Assembly: GCA_011620145.1 (NCBI GenBank)
Contig: WOZT01000252.1
Location: 1 to 5,069, forward strand
Source: Gammaproteobacteria bacterium
GTDB lineage: Bacteria > Pseudomonadota > Gammaproteobacteria > UBA5335
Direction of reading: 5' to 3'
DNA: 5,069 bases
Positions 1 through 5,069 of this stretch are shown in pieces. The notes beneath the pieces were generated by a model. It was not told where the DNA came from. It worked only from the letters and a program-made list of their open reading frames with translations, and ran no database searches. Every line of letters begins with the position of its first letter. Position 1 is the first letter of the stretch. A program made the position numbers and the translations under genes.

Positions 1-1171
1 GCGCCGCTCCAGGGTCCTTGAGCCATCGTTCCACGCCATGGGCCAGGGATTCGGCGTCTTCCACCGTCACCGCTGCCCCCATTTCACACAGGGTGCTGTA
101 GATGTCCTCAAAGTTGAACACGGCAGGCCCTGTTAGCACCGGCACGCCATGCACCGCCGCCTCCAGGGCATTGTGCCCGCCTATGGGGACCAAACTGCCG
201 CCAATGAAGGCCAGATCGGCCGCCCCATAAAGCGCGCCCAGTTCGCCCATGGTATCGGCCAGAAACACGGGCACATCCGCCGCCGGCCACTCTCCGGCGC
301 TGCGCCGCGCATACGCAATGCCCCGGGCTTCCAGCAGGGCGCGCACCGCCGCAAAACGCTGGGGATGGCGCGGCACCAGCACCAGCAGCAGATCCGGCCA
401 GCGCTTGCGCAACAACAACAGGGCATCGATCAGCTGCGCGTCCTCACCCTCGTGGGTACTGCCCGCCACCCATACCCGTCGGGTCGCGCCCCAGCCGGCT
501 CGCCAGTCGGTCGGACAGGCCCGCGACTCGCCCTCGTGGAATTCGAATTTCAGATTCCCCATGACGCGGATGCGCCCCGGATCAAGTCCTATTTGGGTCA
601 GCCGATCCGCATCGGCCGGACTTTGGGCCGCAGCCCAGCCTACATGCCTCAGCAATTCGCGCATCAGCGGCCGCAGGCGCCGATAAGCCCTAAGGGAACG
701 GGGAGAAATGCGGGCATTGGCAATGATGATGGGAATCCCACGCCGCCCGCAGGTGGCCAAGAGGTTGGGCCACAGCTCTGTTTCCATGATCACCACCAGC
801 CGCGGCTGAATACGATCAAGCAGACGGCCCATGGCACCGGGTGTGTCCAGCGGCAGGTAGCAATGGGTCACGCTGTCGCCAAAGTTGTGGCGCACCCGAT
901 CGGCGCCGGTTGGCGTCAGGGTCGTCACGACCAGCGGCCAAGCCGGATAACGCTGCTGCAGGCGTTTGATCAATGGCGTCGCCGCAGCGACTTCCCCCAC
1001 CGACACGGCATGGACCCAGATGCACGGCTGTAGGCGCCGTGGACCGGCAAAACCCAATCGCTGCCACCAGCGATCGCGGTATTCCGGTCGGCGCCACAGC
1101 CACCAAACAAAAAGGACCGCCAGGAATGGAAGCAGCGTCAGCAACAACCCCGTATAGAGGCGACGGAACAT
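1..1171 (-). CDS. waaA: 3-deoxy-D-manno-octulosonic acid (Kdo) transferase WaaA, 3' end cut by window edge
   Basis: WaaA (KdtA) is an inner-membrane glycosyltransferase that moves Kdo from CMP-Kdo to lipid IVA on the cytoplasmic face. I translated the minus strand from the ATG at 1171: 390 codons are open to the window edge. The family is about 425 residues, so roughly 35 C-terminal residues are missing. Residues 5-26 form a hydrophobic anchor rich in Leu and Trp. The N-terminal glycosyltransferase domain shows HAVSVGEV at 54-61, with E60 at the position of the family's catalytic Glu, and METELWPN at 129-136. The C-terminal domain shows NLKFE (206-210), GSTHEGE (237-243), PRHPQR (267-272), a GGSLVPIGGHN stretch (324-334) and GPAVFNFED (348-356). 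The start lies one base after the hldE stop, so translation is probably coupled. Whether it adds one or two Kdo units cannot be read from motifs; the nearby kdkA favours one (inference). Confidence 0.97.
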   Translation of the reverse strand, partial: MFRRLYTGLLLTLLPFLAVLFVWWLWRRPEYRDRWWQRLGFAGPRRLQPCIWVHAVSVGEVAAATPLIKRLQQRYPAWPLVVTTLTPTGADRVRHNFGDSVTHCYLPLDTPGAMGRLLDRIQPRLVVIMETELWPNLLATCGRRGIPIIIANARISPRSLRAYRRLRPLMRELLRHVGWAAAQSPADADRLTQIGLDPGRIRVMGNLKFEFHEGESRACPTDWRAGWGATRRVWVAGSTHEGEDAQLIDALLLLRKRWPDLLLVLVPRHPQRFAAVRALLEARGIAYARRSAGEWPAADVPVFLADTMGELGALYGAADLAFIGGSLVPIGGHNALEAAVHGVPVLTGPAVFNFEDIYSTLCEMGAAVTVEDAESLAHGVERWLKDPGAA

Positions 1172-1172
1172 C

Positions 1173-2606
1173 TCAGACCTTGCCCTGATTGCGCACCCGA
1201 TCCAACAGGCCTGTGGTGGAATATCCCGCCACGAAGGGCAACACGCGCACTTCCCCGCCGGCGGCCTGCACGCATCCAGCGCCGGCAATCTGCTCGACGG
1301 TATAGTCACCGCCTTTGACCAGCACATCCGGCGCCACGGCGCCAATCAGTCGCTCCGGGGTGTCCTCGCCGAACGGCACCACCCAGTCGACACAATCCAG
1401 GGCTGCAAGAAGCGCCATACGATCCGCCAGGGCATTGACCGGTCGATCCGCGCCCTTGAGGCGGCGCACCGAGGCATCGTCATTCACCGCCACGATCAGT
1501 CGATCCCCCAGCGCCCGGGCCTGACGCAAATAGCGAATATGCCCGGGATGCAGGACATCGAAGCAGCCATTGGTCATCACCACCCGCTCCCCGGCAGCGC
1601 GCGCCCGGGTCACCGCGGCCAACAGGGCCGGTTCGTCCATCACGCCATGGCTCTCGCCATTGGCCTCCCCCACCGCCTGGCGCAGTTCCGCCGCACTGAT
1701 CGCCACGGTTCCCAGCTTGCCCACCACCCAGCCGGCTGCCACATTGGCCAGCGCCGCCGCAGCGGGCCACTCCCAACCCCGCGCGCGGGCGGCAGCCAGC
1801 ACGGCAATGACAGTATCGCCCGCGCCGGTCACATCGAACACTTCCCGGGCCTGGGCCGGCAGGTGCACGTGGCTGGTCACAGCATCGAACACGCTGATCC
1901 CCTGCTCGCTGCGGGTGATCAATAGTTGCTCCAGTTCCAGCTTGCGACACCAGGCATTGCCCGCCCGCGCCAGATCGGCGGGTGCCGGACAGGCCCCGGC
2001 CACCGCCAGGAATTCACCCAGGTTGGGGGTCAGAGCGCTGGCGCCCCGGTAACGGCTGAAATCGGTTCCCTTGGGGTCCACCAGTACGGGTATCCGAGCG
2101 GCCCTGGCCGCCTTGATCAGCGCCTGGGCCTGACCCAGACTGCCCTTGCCGTAATCGGACAGCACCACCACATCGATACCATCGAGCTGATGCGCAAAGC
2201 CCTCAGCCAGTCTTGCTGCGGCCTGGTCAGGAAAGGGCTGTTCGAAATCCAGCCGCAACAGTTGCTGATGACGGCTCATCACGCGCAATTTGGTGATGGT
2301 CGGCACGCCTGGAACCGCCAGGAGGCTGCACGTCACTCCGGCCGTTTCGAGGAGTTCCCGCAAGTCGCGCGCCGCATCATCTTCCCCACACAGACCCAGC
2401 AGGCGGGTTGCAACGCCCAGCGCCGCGAGATTCATCGCCACGTTCCCCGCCCCGCCGGGCCGCTCTTCCCGGCCGTCCACCCGCACAATGGGAACCGGTG
2501 CTTCCGGGGAAATGCGCATGGTGTCGCCATGCCAGTAGCGATCGAGCATCACATCGCCCGCCACGAGCGCATTTAAGCCTTTAAAATCAGGTATCTGTAT
2601 CGACAT
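1173..2606 (-). CDS. hldE: Bifunctional D-glycero-beta-D-manno-heptose-7-phosphate kinase / heptose-1-phosphate adenylyltransferase HldE
   Basis: HldE is a cytoplasmic enzyme of ADP-heptose synthesis for the LPS inner core. Its N-terminal domain phosphorylates heptose 7-phosphate at C1, and its C-terminal domain adds AMP to heptose 1-phosphate. The product is 477 residues, the same length as the E. coli enzyme. Residues 1 to about 315 are a ribokinase/PfkB-type kinase with GGAGNVA (51-57), DPKG (177-180) and the anion-hole/catalytic DVTGAGDT (258-265). Residues from about 342 are a nucleotidyltransferase with TNGCFDVLHPGH (345-356), including the HxGH signature, and KGGDY (431-435). The frame stays open 110 codons further upstream, but that stretch is antisense to lpxL. 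The ATG at 2606 gives the family N-terminus (SIQIPDF) and has AGG six bases upstream. It heads an operon with waaA. No catalytic motif is missing. Confidence 0.98.
   Translation of the reverse strand: MSIQIPDFKGLNALVAGDVMLDRYWHGDTMRISPEAPVPIVRVDGREERPGGAGNVAMNLAALGVATRLLGLCGEDDAARDLRELLETAGVTCSLLAVPGVPTITKLRVMSRHQQLLRLDFEQPFPDQAAARLAEGFAHQLDGIDVVVLSDYGKGSLGQAQALIKAARAARIPVLVDPKGTDFSRYRGASALTPNLGEFLAVAGACPAPADLARAGNAWCRKLELEQLLITRSEQGISVFDAVTSHVHLPAQAREVFDVTGAGDTVIAVLAAARARGWEWPAAAALANVAAGWVVGKLGTVAISAAELRQAVGEANGESHGVMDEPALLAAVTRARAAGERVVMTNGCFDVLHPGHIRYLRQARALGDRLIVAVNDDASVRRLKGADRPVNALADRMALLAALDCVDWVVPFGEDTPERLIGAVAPDVLVKGGDYTVEQIAGAGCVQAAGGEVRVLPFVAGYSTTGLLDRVRNQGKV
1178..1181 (-). promoter_or_regulatory. 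Ribosome binding site of waaA inside the last codons of hldE
   Basis: On the minus strand AAGG lies six bases before the waaA ATG, within the codons for the C-terminal Gly-Lys-Val of HldE. The hldE TGA and the waaA ATG are separated by one G. This arrangement fixes the waaA start and suggests ribosomes terminating on hldE reinitiate on waaA. Confidence 0.6.
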
Positions 2607-2633
2607 GCCGGACCTGCTCAAAAACCTGGCCGG

Positions 2634-2642
2634 ATCATAGCA
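2634..2642 (-). promoter_or_regulatory. Extended -10 promoter element of hldE-waaA
   Basis: The minus strand reads TGC-TATGAT, a TGn extension plus a hexamer matching five of six positions of TATAAT. It lies 28 bases upstream of the hldE start, which would leave a 5' leader of about 20 nt. No good -35 is present; the hexamer 17 bases upstream is ACAAGG. An extended -10 can compensate for this. Read by eye only. Confidence 0.5.
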
Positions 2643-2659
2643 CAGGCGCATGGAAGCCT

Positions 2660-2668
2660 TGTTAGACT
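2660..2668 (+). promoter_or_regulatory. Possible extended -10 of the lpxL-like gene
   Basis: The plus strand reads TGT-TAGACT, a TGn extension with a four-of-six match to TATAAT, and no convincing -35. Transcription would start near 2675, leaving a leader of only about 6 nt before the ATG at 2681 or 18 nt before the ATG at 2693. It lies back to back with the hldE promoter. This is the best candidate in the 74-nt spacer, but weak. Confidence 0.3.
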
Positions 2669-2680
2669 GCGCCTTTTGCC

Positions 2681-3622
2681 ATGGATTCCCCGATGCTGCA
2701 TCCTCCCCGCAGACTCCTCCACCCTCGCCACTGGCCCGTGTGGCTGTTGATGGGCGGGTTATGGATCGTGGCCCAACTTCCCTATCACATGCAGATGGCG
2801 TTGGGTCAAACCGTTGGGCGGCTGGCCCAGCTTCTGGCGCGAAGCCGGGGCCAGGTGGCCGCGCGCAACCTGGCGCTGTGCTTTCCCGAGCTGAACGCCG
2901 CGCAACGCGCTGATCTGCTCCAGGCTCACTTCGCATCGCTGGGGATGGGCGTGATCGAACTGCCTCTGTCGTGGTGGGCGCCGCAATCCCGGCTCGAAGG
3001 GCGCCTGCGGCTGGAAGGGTTGGAGCACCTCAAGGCCGTGCAGGCGCGGGGCCAGGGCGCCATCCTGTTAAGCGGCCATTTCACCTCGATCGACGTGTGT
3101 GGGCGCCTGTTCGCGCCCCATGCCGATGTGGATATCCTCTTCCGCGCCCAGGACAATCCCGTGATCGAGTATTTTCTCGGTGGCTATCGCAAGCAACGCT
3201 TCCGCCATACCATCGAACGCCATGATATCCGGGCCATGGTGCGGGCACTGCGCCAGGGCCGCACCATCTGGTATGCCCCCGACCAGAATTATCGCGGCAG
3301 CAACAGCGCGCTGGTGCCTTTCTTCGGCCATCCCGCCCCCACCAACACCGGGACCGCACGCCTGGCCCGCATGACGGGAGCTGCCGTGTTGCCATTTTCC
3401 ATGGAACGGCAATTGGAAACAGGAACTTACCTGATCCGCATTGACCCGCCGCTGGCGGATTTCCCCAGCGATGATCCAATTGCCGATACACAGCGCCAGA
3501 ACGAGATTCTGGAAGCGCAGATCCGACGTTGCCCAGCGCAGTATCTCTGGGTGCACGAACGCTTCAAGATGCGCCCGCCACCGCTGGCCGATGTCTATGC
3601 GCGGGATTTCTCGCCGCCGTAA
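2681..3622 (+). CDS. lpxL: LpxL/HtrB-type late acyltransferase of lipid A (Kdo-lipid IVA acyltransferase)
   Basis: Late acyltransferases of this family sit in the inner membrane and transfer an acyl chain from acyl-ACP to the hydroxyacyl chains of Kdo-lipid IVA, giving the acyloxyacyl groups of mature lipid A. The 313-residue product matches the family length (E. coli LpxL is 306). Residues 18-36 are a hydrophobic N-terminal anchor. ARNLALCFPEL (61-71) is the usual segment after it. The catalytic H-x4-D/E motif is SGHFTSID, with H133 and D138. APDQNYRGS (199-207), TNTGTARLARMTGAAVLPF (221-239) and WVHERFK (290-296) are further family blocks. The start is uncertain: neither ATG 2681 nor in-frame ATG 2693 has a full Shine-Dalgarno, though GGA sits seven bases before 2693. 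Which acyl chain and position (LpxL, LpxM or LpxP type) cannot be told by eye. Its last 28 bases overlap the convergent kdkA. Confidence 0.94.
   Translation: MDSPMLHPPRRLLHPRHWPVWLLMGGLWIVAQLPYHMQMALGQTVGRLAQLLARSRGQVAARNLALCFPELNAAQRADLLQAHFASLGMGVIELPLSWWAPQSRLEGRLRLEGLEHLKAVQARGQGAILLSGHFTSIDVCGRLFAPHADVDILFRAQDNPVIEYFLGGYRKQRFRHTIERHDIRAMVRALRQGRTIWYAPDQNYRGSNSALVPFFGHPAPTNTGTARLARMTGAAVLPFSMERQLETGTYLIRIDPPLADFPSDDPIADTQRQNEILEAQIRRCPAQYLWVHERFKMRPPPLADVYARDFSPP
3595..3622. other. 28-bp convergent overlap of the lpxL and kdkA 3' ends
   Basis: The lpxL TAA is at 3620-3622 on the plus strand and the kdkA TAG at 3597-3595 on the minus strand, so both strands are coding across this stretch. 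No intergenic terminator can exist between them. No hairpin followed by a T run was seen just past either stop, so transcripts probably read into the opposing gene. Confidence 0.95.
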
Positions 3623-4389
3623 CCGGCCAACAGGCGATCCCAGTCAGTGGCGGTGAAGACCAAATCGGGGTGGCGCGTGCGCGCCTTGAGCAGAGAGCGA
3701 TGCAAGCGCCTCAGGTTGGCACGCTGCCAATGGGATTGGGGAGCACGACGTCGGCCCCGATCAAAATCCAGCAGGAAGACCCGCCGTTCCCCATCCACCA
3801 GGATGTTGTCCAGATTCAGGTCGGCATGGTAGACGCCGGCGCGGTGGAACCGGCCAATGCAGGCCCCCACTGCTTCCCACAATCCCTCGGGGATCACCGG
3901 AGCTTGCAATACCACTGACAAGGGCTCGGCCGCGAGTCGCTCGGTGATCAGATCGGCCCGGTACCACAGCCGGTTGACGCGTTGCATTCGCGCCGCGATC
4001 GGCCGGGGAACCGGGAGCCCATCCCGATAGAGGTCATAGAGCAGGTGCCATTCCCGCCAGGGCCGGCTCCGGGCGAGGCCGGTCCACAGGTAACGATCCT
4101 GGACCAAGCGGCCCATCCAGCCACCGCGGCGGAAATGGCGCAACACCCACTCCTGGCCCGCTTGGGCGATTACTTGGACCTGCCCGCGCCCACCGGGAAC
4201 GGGCAACACCTCGGCCTGCGCGCGCCAATGATCCGGATCGAAACTATGGTCCGCGGGCCGCACCAAACGGCTGGCGTCATAGACCATCGCACCGTTGGGA
4301 AGGGGCTTGTATGACGCCTTCATGACTGGCTCAACGTCCAGCCGACGCAATGCACGACCCCAGGCGTCCTCGATCTTGAGCACGCTCAT
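3595..4389 (-). CDS. kdkA: 3-deoxy-D-manno-octulosonic acid (Kdo) kinase, KdkA/WaaP family
   Basis: KdkA uses ATP to phosphorylate the Kdo residue on Kdo-lipid IVA (O-4 in the characterised Haemophilus enzyme) at the cytoplasmic side of the inner membrane. From the ATG at 4389 the product is 264 residues. It has a protein-kinase-like fold signature: LRHFRRGG (83-90), DRY (98-100), PVPRPIAAR (126-134), the catalytic loop HADLNLDN with H188, D190 and N195, and the metal-binding DFD (208-210). The start is a choice. ATG 4389 has GGGA seven bases upstream, and its 22 extra residues show GC-rich third positions typical of coding sequence. ATG 4323 would give 242 residues, nearer the Haemophilus length. 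It lies 37 bases after the DUF4399 stop with no terminator between, so the two are probably co-transcribed. Its TAG stop lies inside the 3' end of lpxL. Confidence 0.92.
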   Translation of the reverse strand: MSVLKIEDAWGRALRRLDVEPVMKASYKPLPNGAMVYDASRLVRPADHSFDPDHWRAQAEVLPVPGGRGQVQVIAQAGQEWVLRHFRRGGWMGRLVQDRYLWTGLARSRPWREWHLLYDLYRDGLPVPRPIAARMQRVNRLWYRADLITERLAAEPLSVVLQAPVIPEGLWEAVGACIGRFHRAGVYHADLNLDNILVDGERRVFLLDFDRGRRRAPQSHWQRANLRRLHRSLLKARTRHPDLVFTATDWDRLLAGYGGEKSRA

Positions 4390-4426
4390 CGGGACATCCC
4401 GAACACAGCACGCCGGCGGGTTCTCA

Positions 4427-4861
4427 TTACGGGAGCACCTCAATGGTCACGCGCTCCGACAGGACCGGGGGTTGGTGAGGGACGTGATTGGCATCGCCCA
4501 TCAGCAATTGCAGCGTATGCCGGCCGGGCGGCAGCTCCAGCGTGGTTTCGGTCTGCCCATTACCGAAATGGCGGTGATGGGCATCCGATGGGATGGGCTG
4601 ACCAGGAGCGGGCGGCTGATCCCAGTCCACCAGCAGATGGTGATGTCCCGTGGTTTCCTTGACGGTGCCCGCTGGCGCCACGCCCATGCCCTTGAGGCCA
4701 AAACGGACTGTAACCGGACCCCGGATCTGTTCCCCATCCTTGGGCGTGATGAAATAGACCGCCGCCCCCGGCGGCGCTGGCGTGGCGGGAAGTTCGGCCC
4801 AGACCGGCCCCGCAAGCATCGCAAAGGTCAACAGGATGGTGGCTTGGATGCGTCGAATCAT
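4427..4861 (-). CDS. Exported DUF4399-domain protein of unknown function
   Basis: The 144-residue product has a Sec signal peptide: MIRRIQ, a hydrophobic core at about 7-20, and likely cleavage after VWA at residue 22. The mature part from about residue 35 matches what I recall of the DUF4399 family. It has conserved His-rich blocks GHHHLLVDWD (72-81) and HHRHFGNGQTET (95-106), and the ending LLMGDANHVPH (119-129). The spread of His and Asp could bind a metal, but this is inference and no activity is known to me. The ATG at 4861 is preferred because it follows CGGAG by seven bases and begins the signal peptide; upstream in-frame codons have no protein-like content. It ends in tandem stops TAA-TGA. 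It is the first gene of a probable two-gene unit with kdkA, which suggests, but does not show, an envelope role. Confidence 0.9.
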   Translation of the reverse strand: MIRRIQATILLTFAMLAGPVWAELPATPAPPGAAVYFITPKDGEQIRGPVTVRFGLKGMGVAPAGTVKETTGHHHLLVDWDQPPAPGQPIPSDAHHRHFGNGQTETTLELPPGRHTLQLLMGDANHVPHQPPVLSERVTIEVLP

Positions 4862-4868
4862 GACATGG

Positions 4869-4873
4869 CTCCG
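4869..4873 (-). promoter_or_regulatory. Ribosome binding site of the DUF4399 gene
   Basis: CGGAG on the minus strand lies seven bases before the ATG at 4861. It selects this start over the open frame that continues upstream to about 4990. Confidence 0.75.
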
Positions 4874-4895
4874 GAAATTCGTGGACGTCACACGC

Positions 4896-4910
4896 GCGTT
4901 ACTCGAACGC
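4896..4910 (-). other. Small inverted repeat near the predicted 5' end of the DUF4399-kdkA transcript
   Basis: GCGTT and AACGC arms of 5 bp enclose a 5-nt loop. With transcription predicted to begin near 4912, the hairpin would sit at the extreme 5' end of the message. There it could stabilise the RNA or act as an operator half-site pair. It is short and may be chance. Confidence 0.25.
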
Positions 4911-4918
4911 TGAAAAAA

Positions 4919-4927
4919 ATCATAGCA
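4919..4927 (-). promoter_or_regulatory. Extended -10 promoter element of the DUF4399-kdkA unit
   Basis: The minus strand reads TGC-TATGAT followed by a run of seven T. This is the same nine bases as the hldE element. Expected initiation near 4912 gives a leader of about 50 nt. No recognisable -35 lies 16-18 bases upstream. The surrounding stretch is distinctly more AT-rich than the coding regions, as expected for a promoter. Confidence 0.5.
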
Positions 4928-4969
4928 TTCATTCACGAGCAAATTGTGATGCGTCCGCGATGTCTTTCC

Positions 4970-4991
4970 AGTTCGGTAATAATTCGGCAAT
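4970..4991 (+). repeat. Tandem 11-bp direct repeat upstream of the right-edge promoter
   Basis: AGTTCGGTAAT (4970-4980) is followed without a gap by AATTCGGCAAT (4981-4991), nine of eleven bases identical. The second copy ends exactly where the -35-like TTGAGG begins. A period of 11 bp puts both copies on one face of the helix, an arrangement typical of activator sites of the OmpR/PhoB class. The sequence itself is not a PhoB box I recognise. Confidence 0.45.
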
Positions 4992-5021
4992 TTGAGGAAC
5001 GCGACGAAGCTCCCCTAGAAT
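4992..5021 (+). promoter_or_regulatory. Sigma-70-like promoter for a gene beyond the right edge
   Basis: TTGAGG (4992-4997, four of six to TTGACA) and TAGAAT (5016-5021, five of six to TATAAT) are separated by 18 bp. Initiation near 5028 would give a leader of about 45 nt including the strong ribosome binding site at 5061-5067. Confidence 0.5.
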
Positions 5022-5060
5022 GAAGCAGCGTTCTATCGGCGTTGGTTCCACGCGATATTC

Positions 5061-5067
5061 AAGGAGG
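5061..5067 (+). promoter_or_regulatory. Strong ribosome binding site of a plus-strand gene starting past the window
   Basis: AAGGAGG is a near-perfect complement of the 16S rRNA 3' end. No start codon follows in the last two bases, so the start should lie within about ten bases beyond the window. The product is unknown. Confidence 0.65.
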
Positions 5068-5069
5068 CC

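Noticed and set aside
324..337. WaaA motif reads GGHNALE where many homologues, including E. coli, have GGHNPLE
   Set aside because: The Pro to Ala change is at a position I believe varies in other gammaproteobacterial and betaproteobacterial WaaA proteins, so it does not suggest loss of function. Numbers are protein residues, not bases.
149..1033. 294-codon open frame on the plus strand
   Set aside because: It is antisense to waaA, whose complete set of family motifs is on the other strand. The translation is low-complexity (Arg, Gly, Pro, Gln rich) and matches no family I know; it is a GC-bias shadow.
1926..2576. 216-codon plus-strand frame
   Set aside because: Antisense to the HldE kinase domain, with non-protein-like composition.
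2607..2936. 110-codon N-terminal extension of hldE
   Set aside because: It runs antisense through the lpxL-like gene and the promoter spacer, and has no family similarity. ATG 2606 gives exactly the usual 477-residue protein.
4390..4443. TTG start at 4443 for kdkA
   Set aside because: It would overlap the DUF4399 stop codons and add a Cys-rich peptide unlike the family; ATG 4389 is more plausible.
4862..4990. 43-residue N-terminal extension of the DUF4399 protein
   Set aside because: It contains the promoter and ribosome binding site and precedes a clear signal peptide that must be N-terminal.
4295..5023. 242-codon plus-strand frame crossing the DUF4399 gene
   Set aside because: It overlaps two supported minus-strand genes and a promoter region, and shows no recognisable domain or start signal.
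1..5069. Search for a novel defence, mobile or RNA-based system
   Set aside because: No array of repeats, transposase, recombinase, toxin-antitoxin pair, reverse transcriptase or large structured non-coding stretch was seen. The longest gene-free stretch is about 208 bases at the right edge.

Overview
The window is GC-rich (by eye a little over 60% G+C) and almost fully coding. All four lipopolysaccharide (LPS) genes that can be identified belong to the Kdo/heptose/lipid A end of the pathway. A fused HldE kinase-nucleotidyltransferase, a WaaA Kdo transferase, an LpxL-type late acyltransferase and a KdkA-type Kdo kinase together point to a Gram-negative gammaproteobacterium. The GC content and gene order would fit a free-living high-GC lineage rather than an enteric, but genus cannot be read from this sequence.

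Layout. Left part, minus strand: hldE (start 2606, stop 1173) is followed after a single base by waaA (start 1171), which runs off the left edge with about 390 codons present. Middle: a 74-nt divergent spacer (2607-2680) separates hldE from an lpxL-like gene on the plus strand (2681-3622). Right part, minus strand: a secreted DUF4399 protein (start 4861, stop 4427) is followed by kdkA (start taken as 4389, stop 3595). kdkA converges on lpxL, and the two coding regions overlap by 28 bp. Right edge: 4862-5069 is a non-coding divergent control region. It holds a promoter-like element for the DUF4399-kdkA unit, and on the plus strand a promoter-like element plus a strong ribosome binding site (5061-5067) for a gene that must start just beyond the window. 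An 11-bp tandem direct repeat abuts the -35 of that plus-strand promoter.

How the genes work together. HldE makes ADP-activated heptose for the inner core. WaaA puts Kdo on lipid IVA. KdkA phosphorylates that Kdo. LpxL then adds a secondary acyl chain to Kdo-lipid A. From known Kdo-kinase organisms such as Haemophilus and Bordetella, the expected inner core has a single Kdo bearing a phosphate (inference). The DUF4399 protein is a predicted exported protein of unknown role that shares a transcript with kdkA.

No tRNA, rRNA, insertion sequence, CRISPR array or convincing rho-independent terminator was seen. The window is mainly an ordinary housekeeping LPS locus. The points most worth following are the regulatory architecture at the right edge, the overlapping convergent 3' ends, and the pairing of an uncharacterised exported protein with the Kdo kinase.
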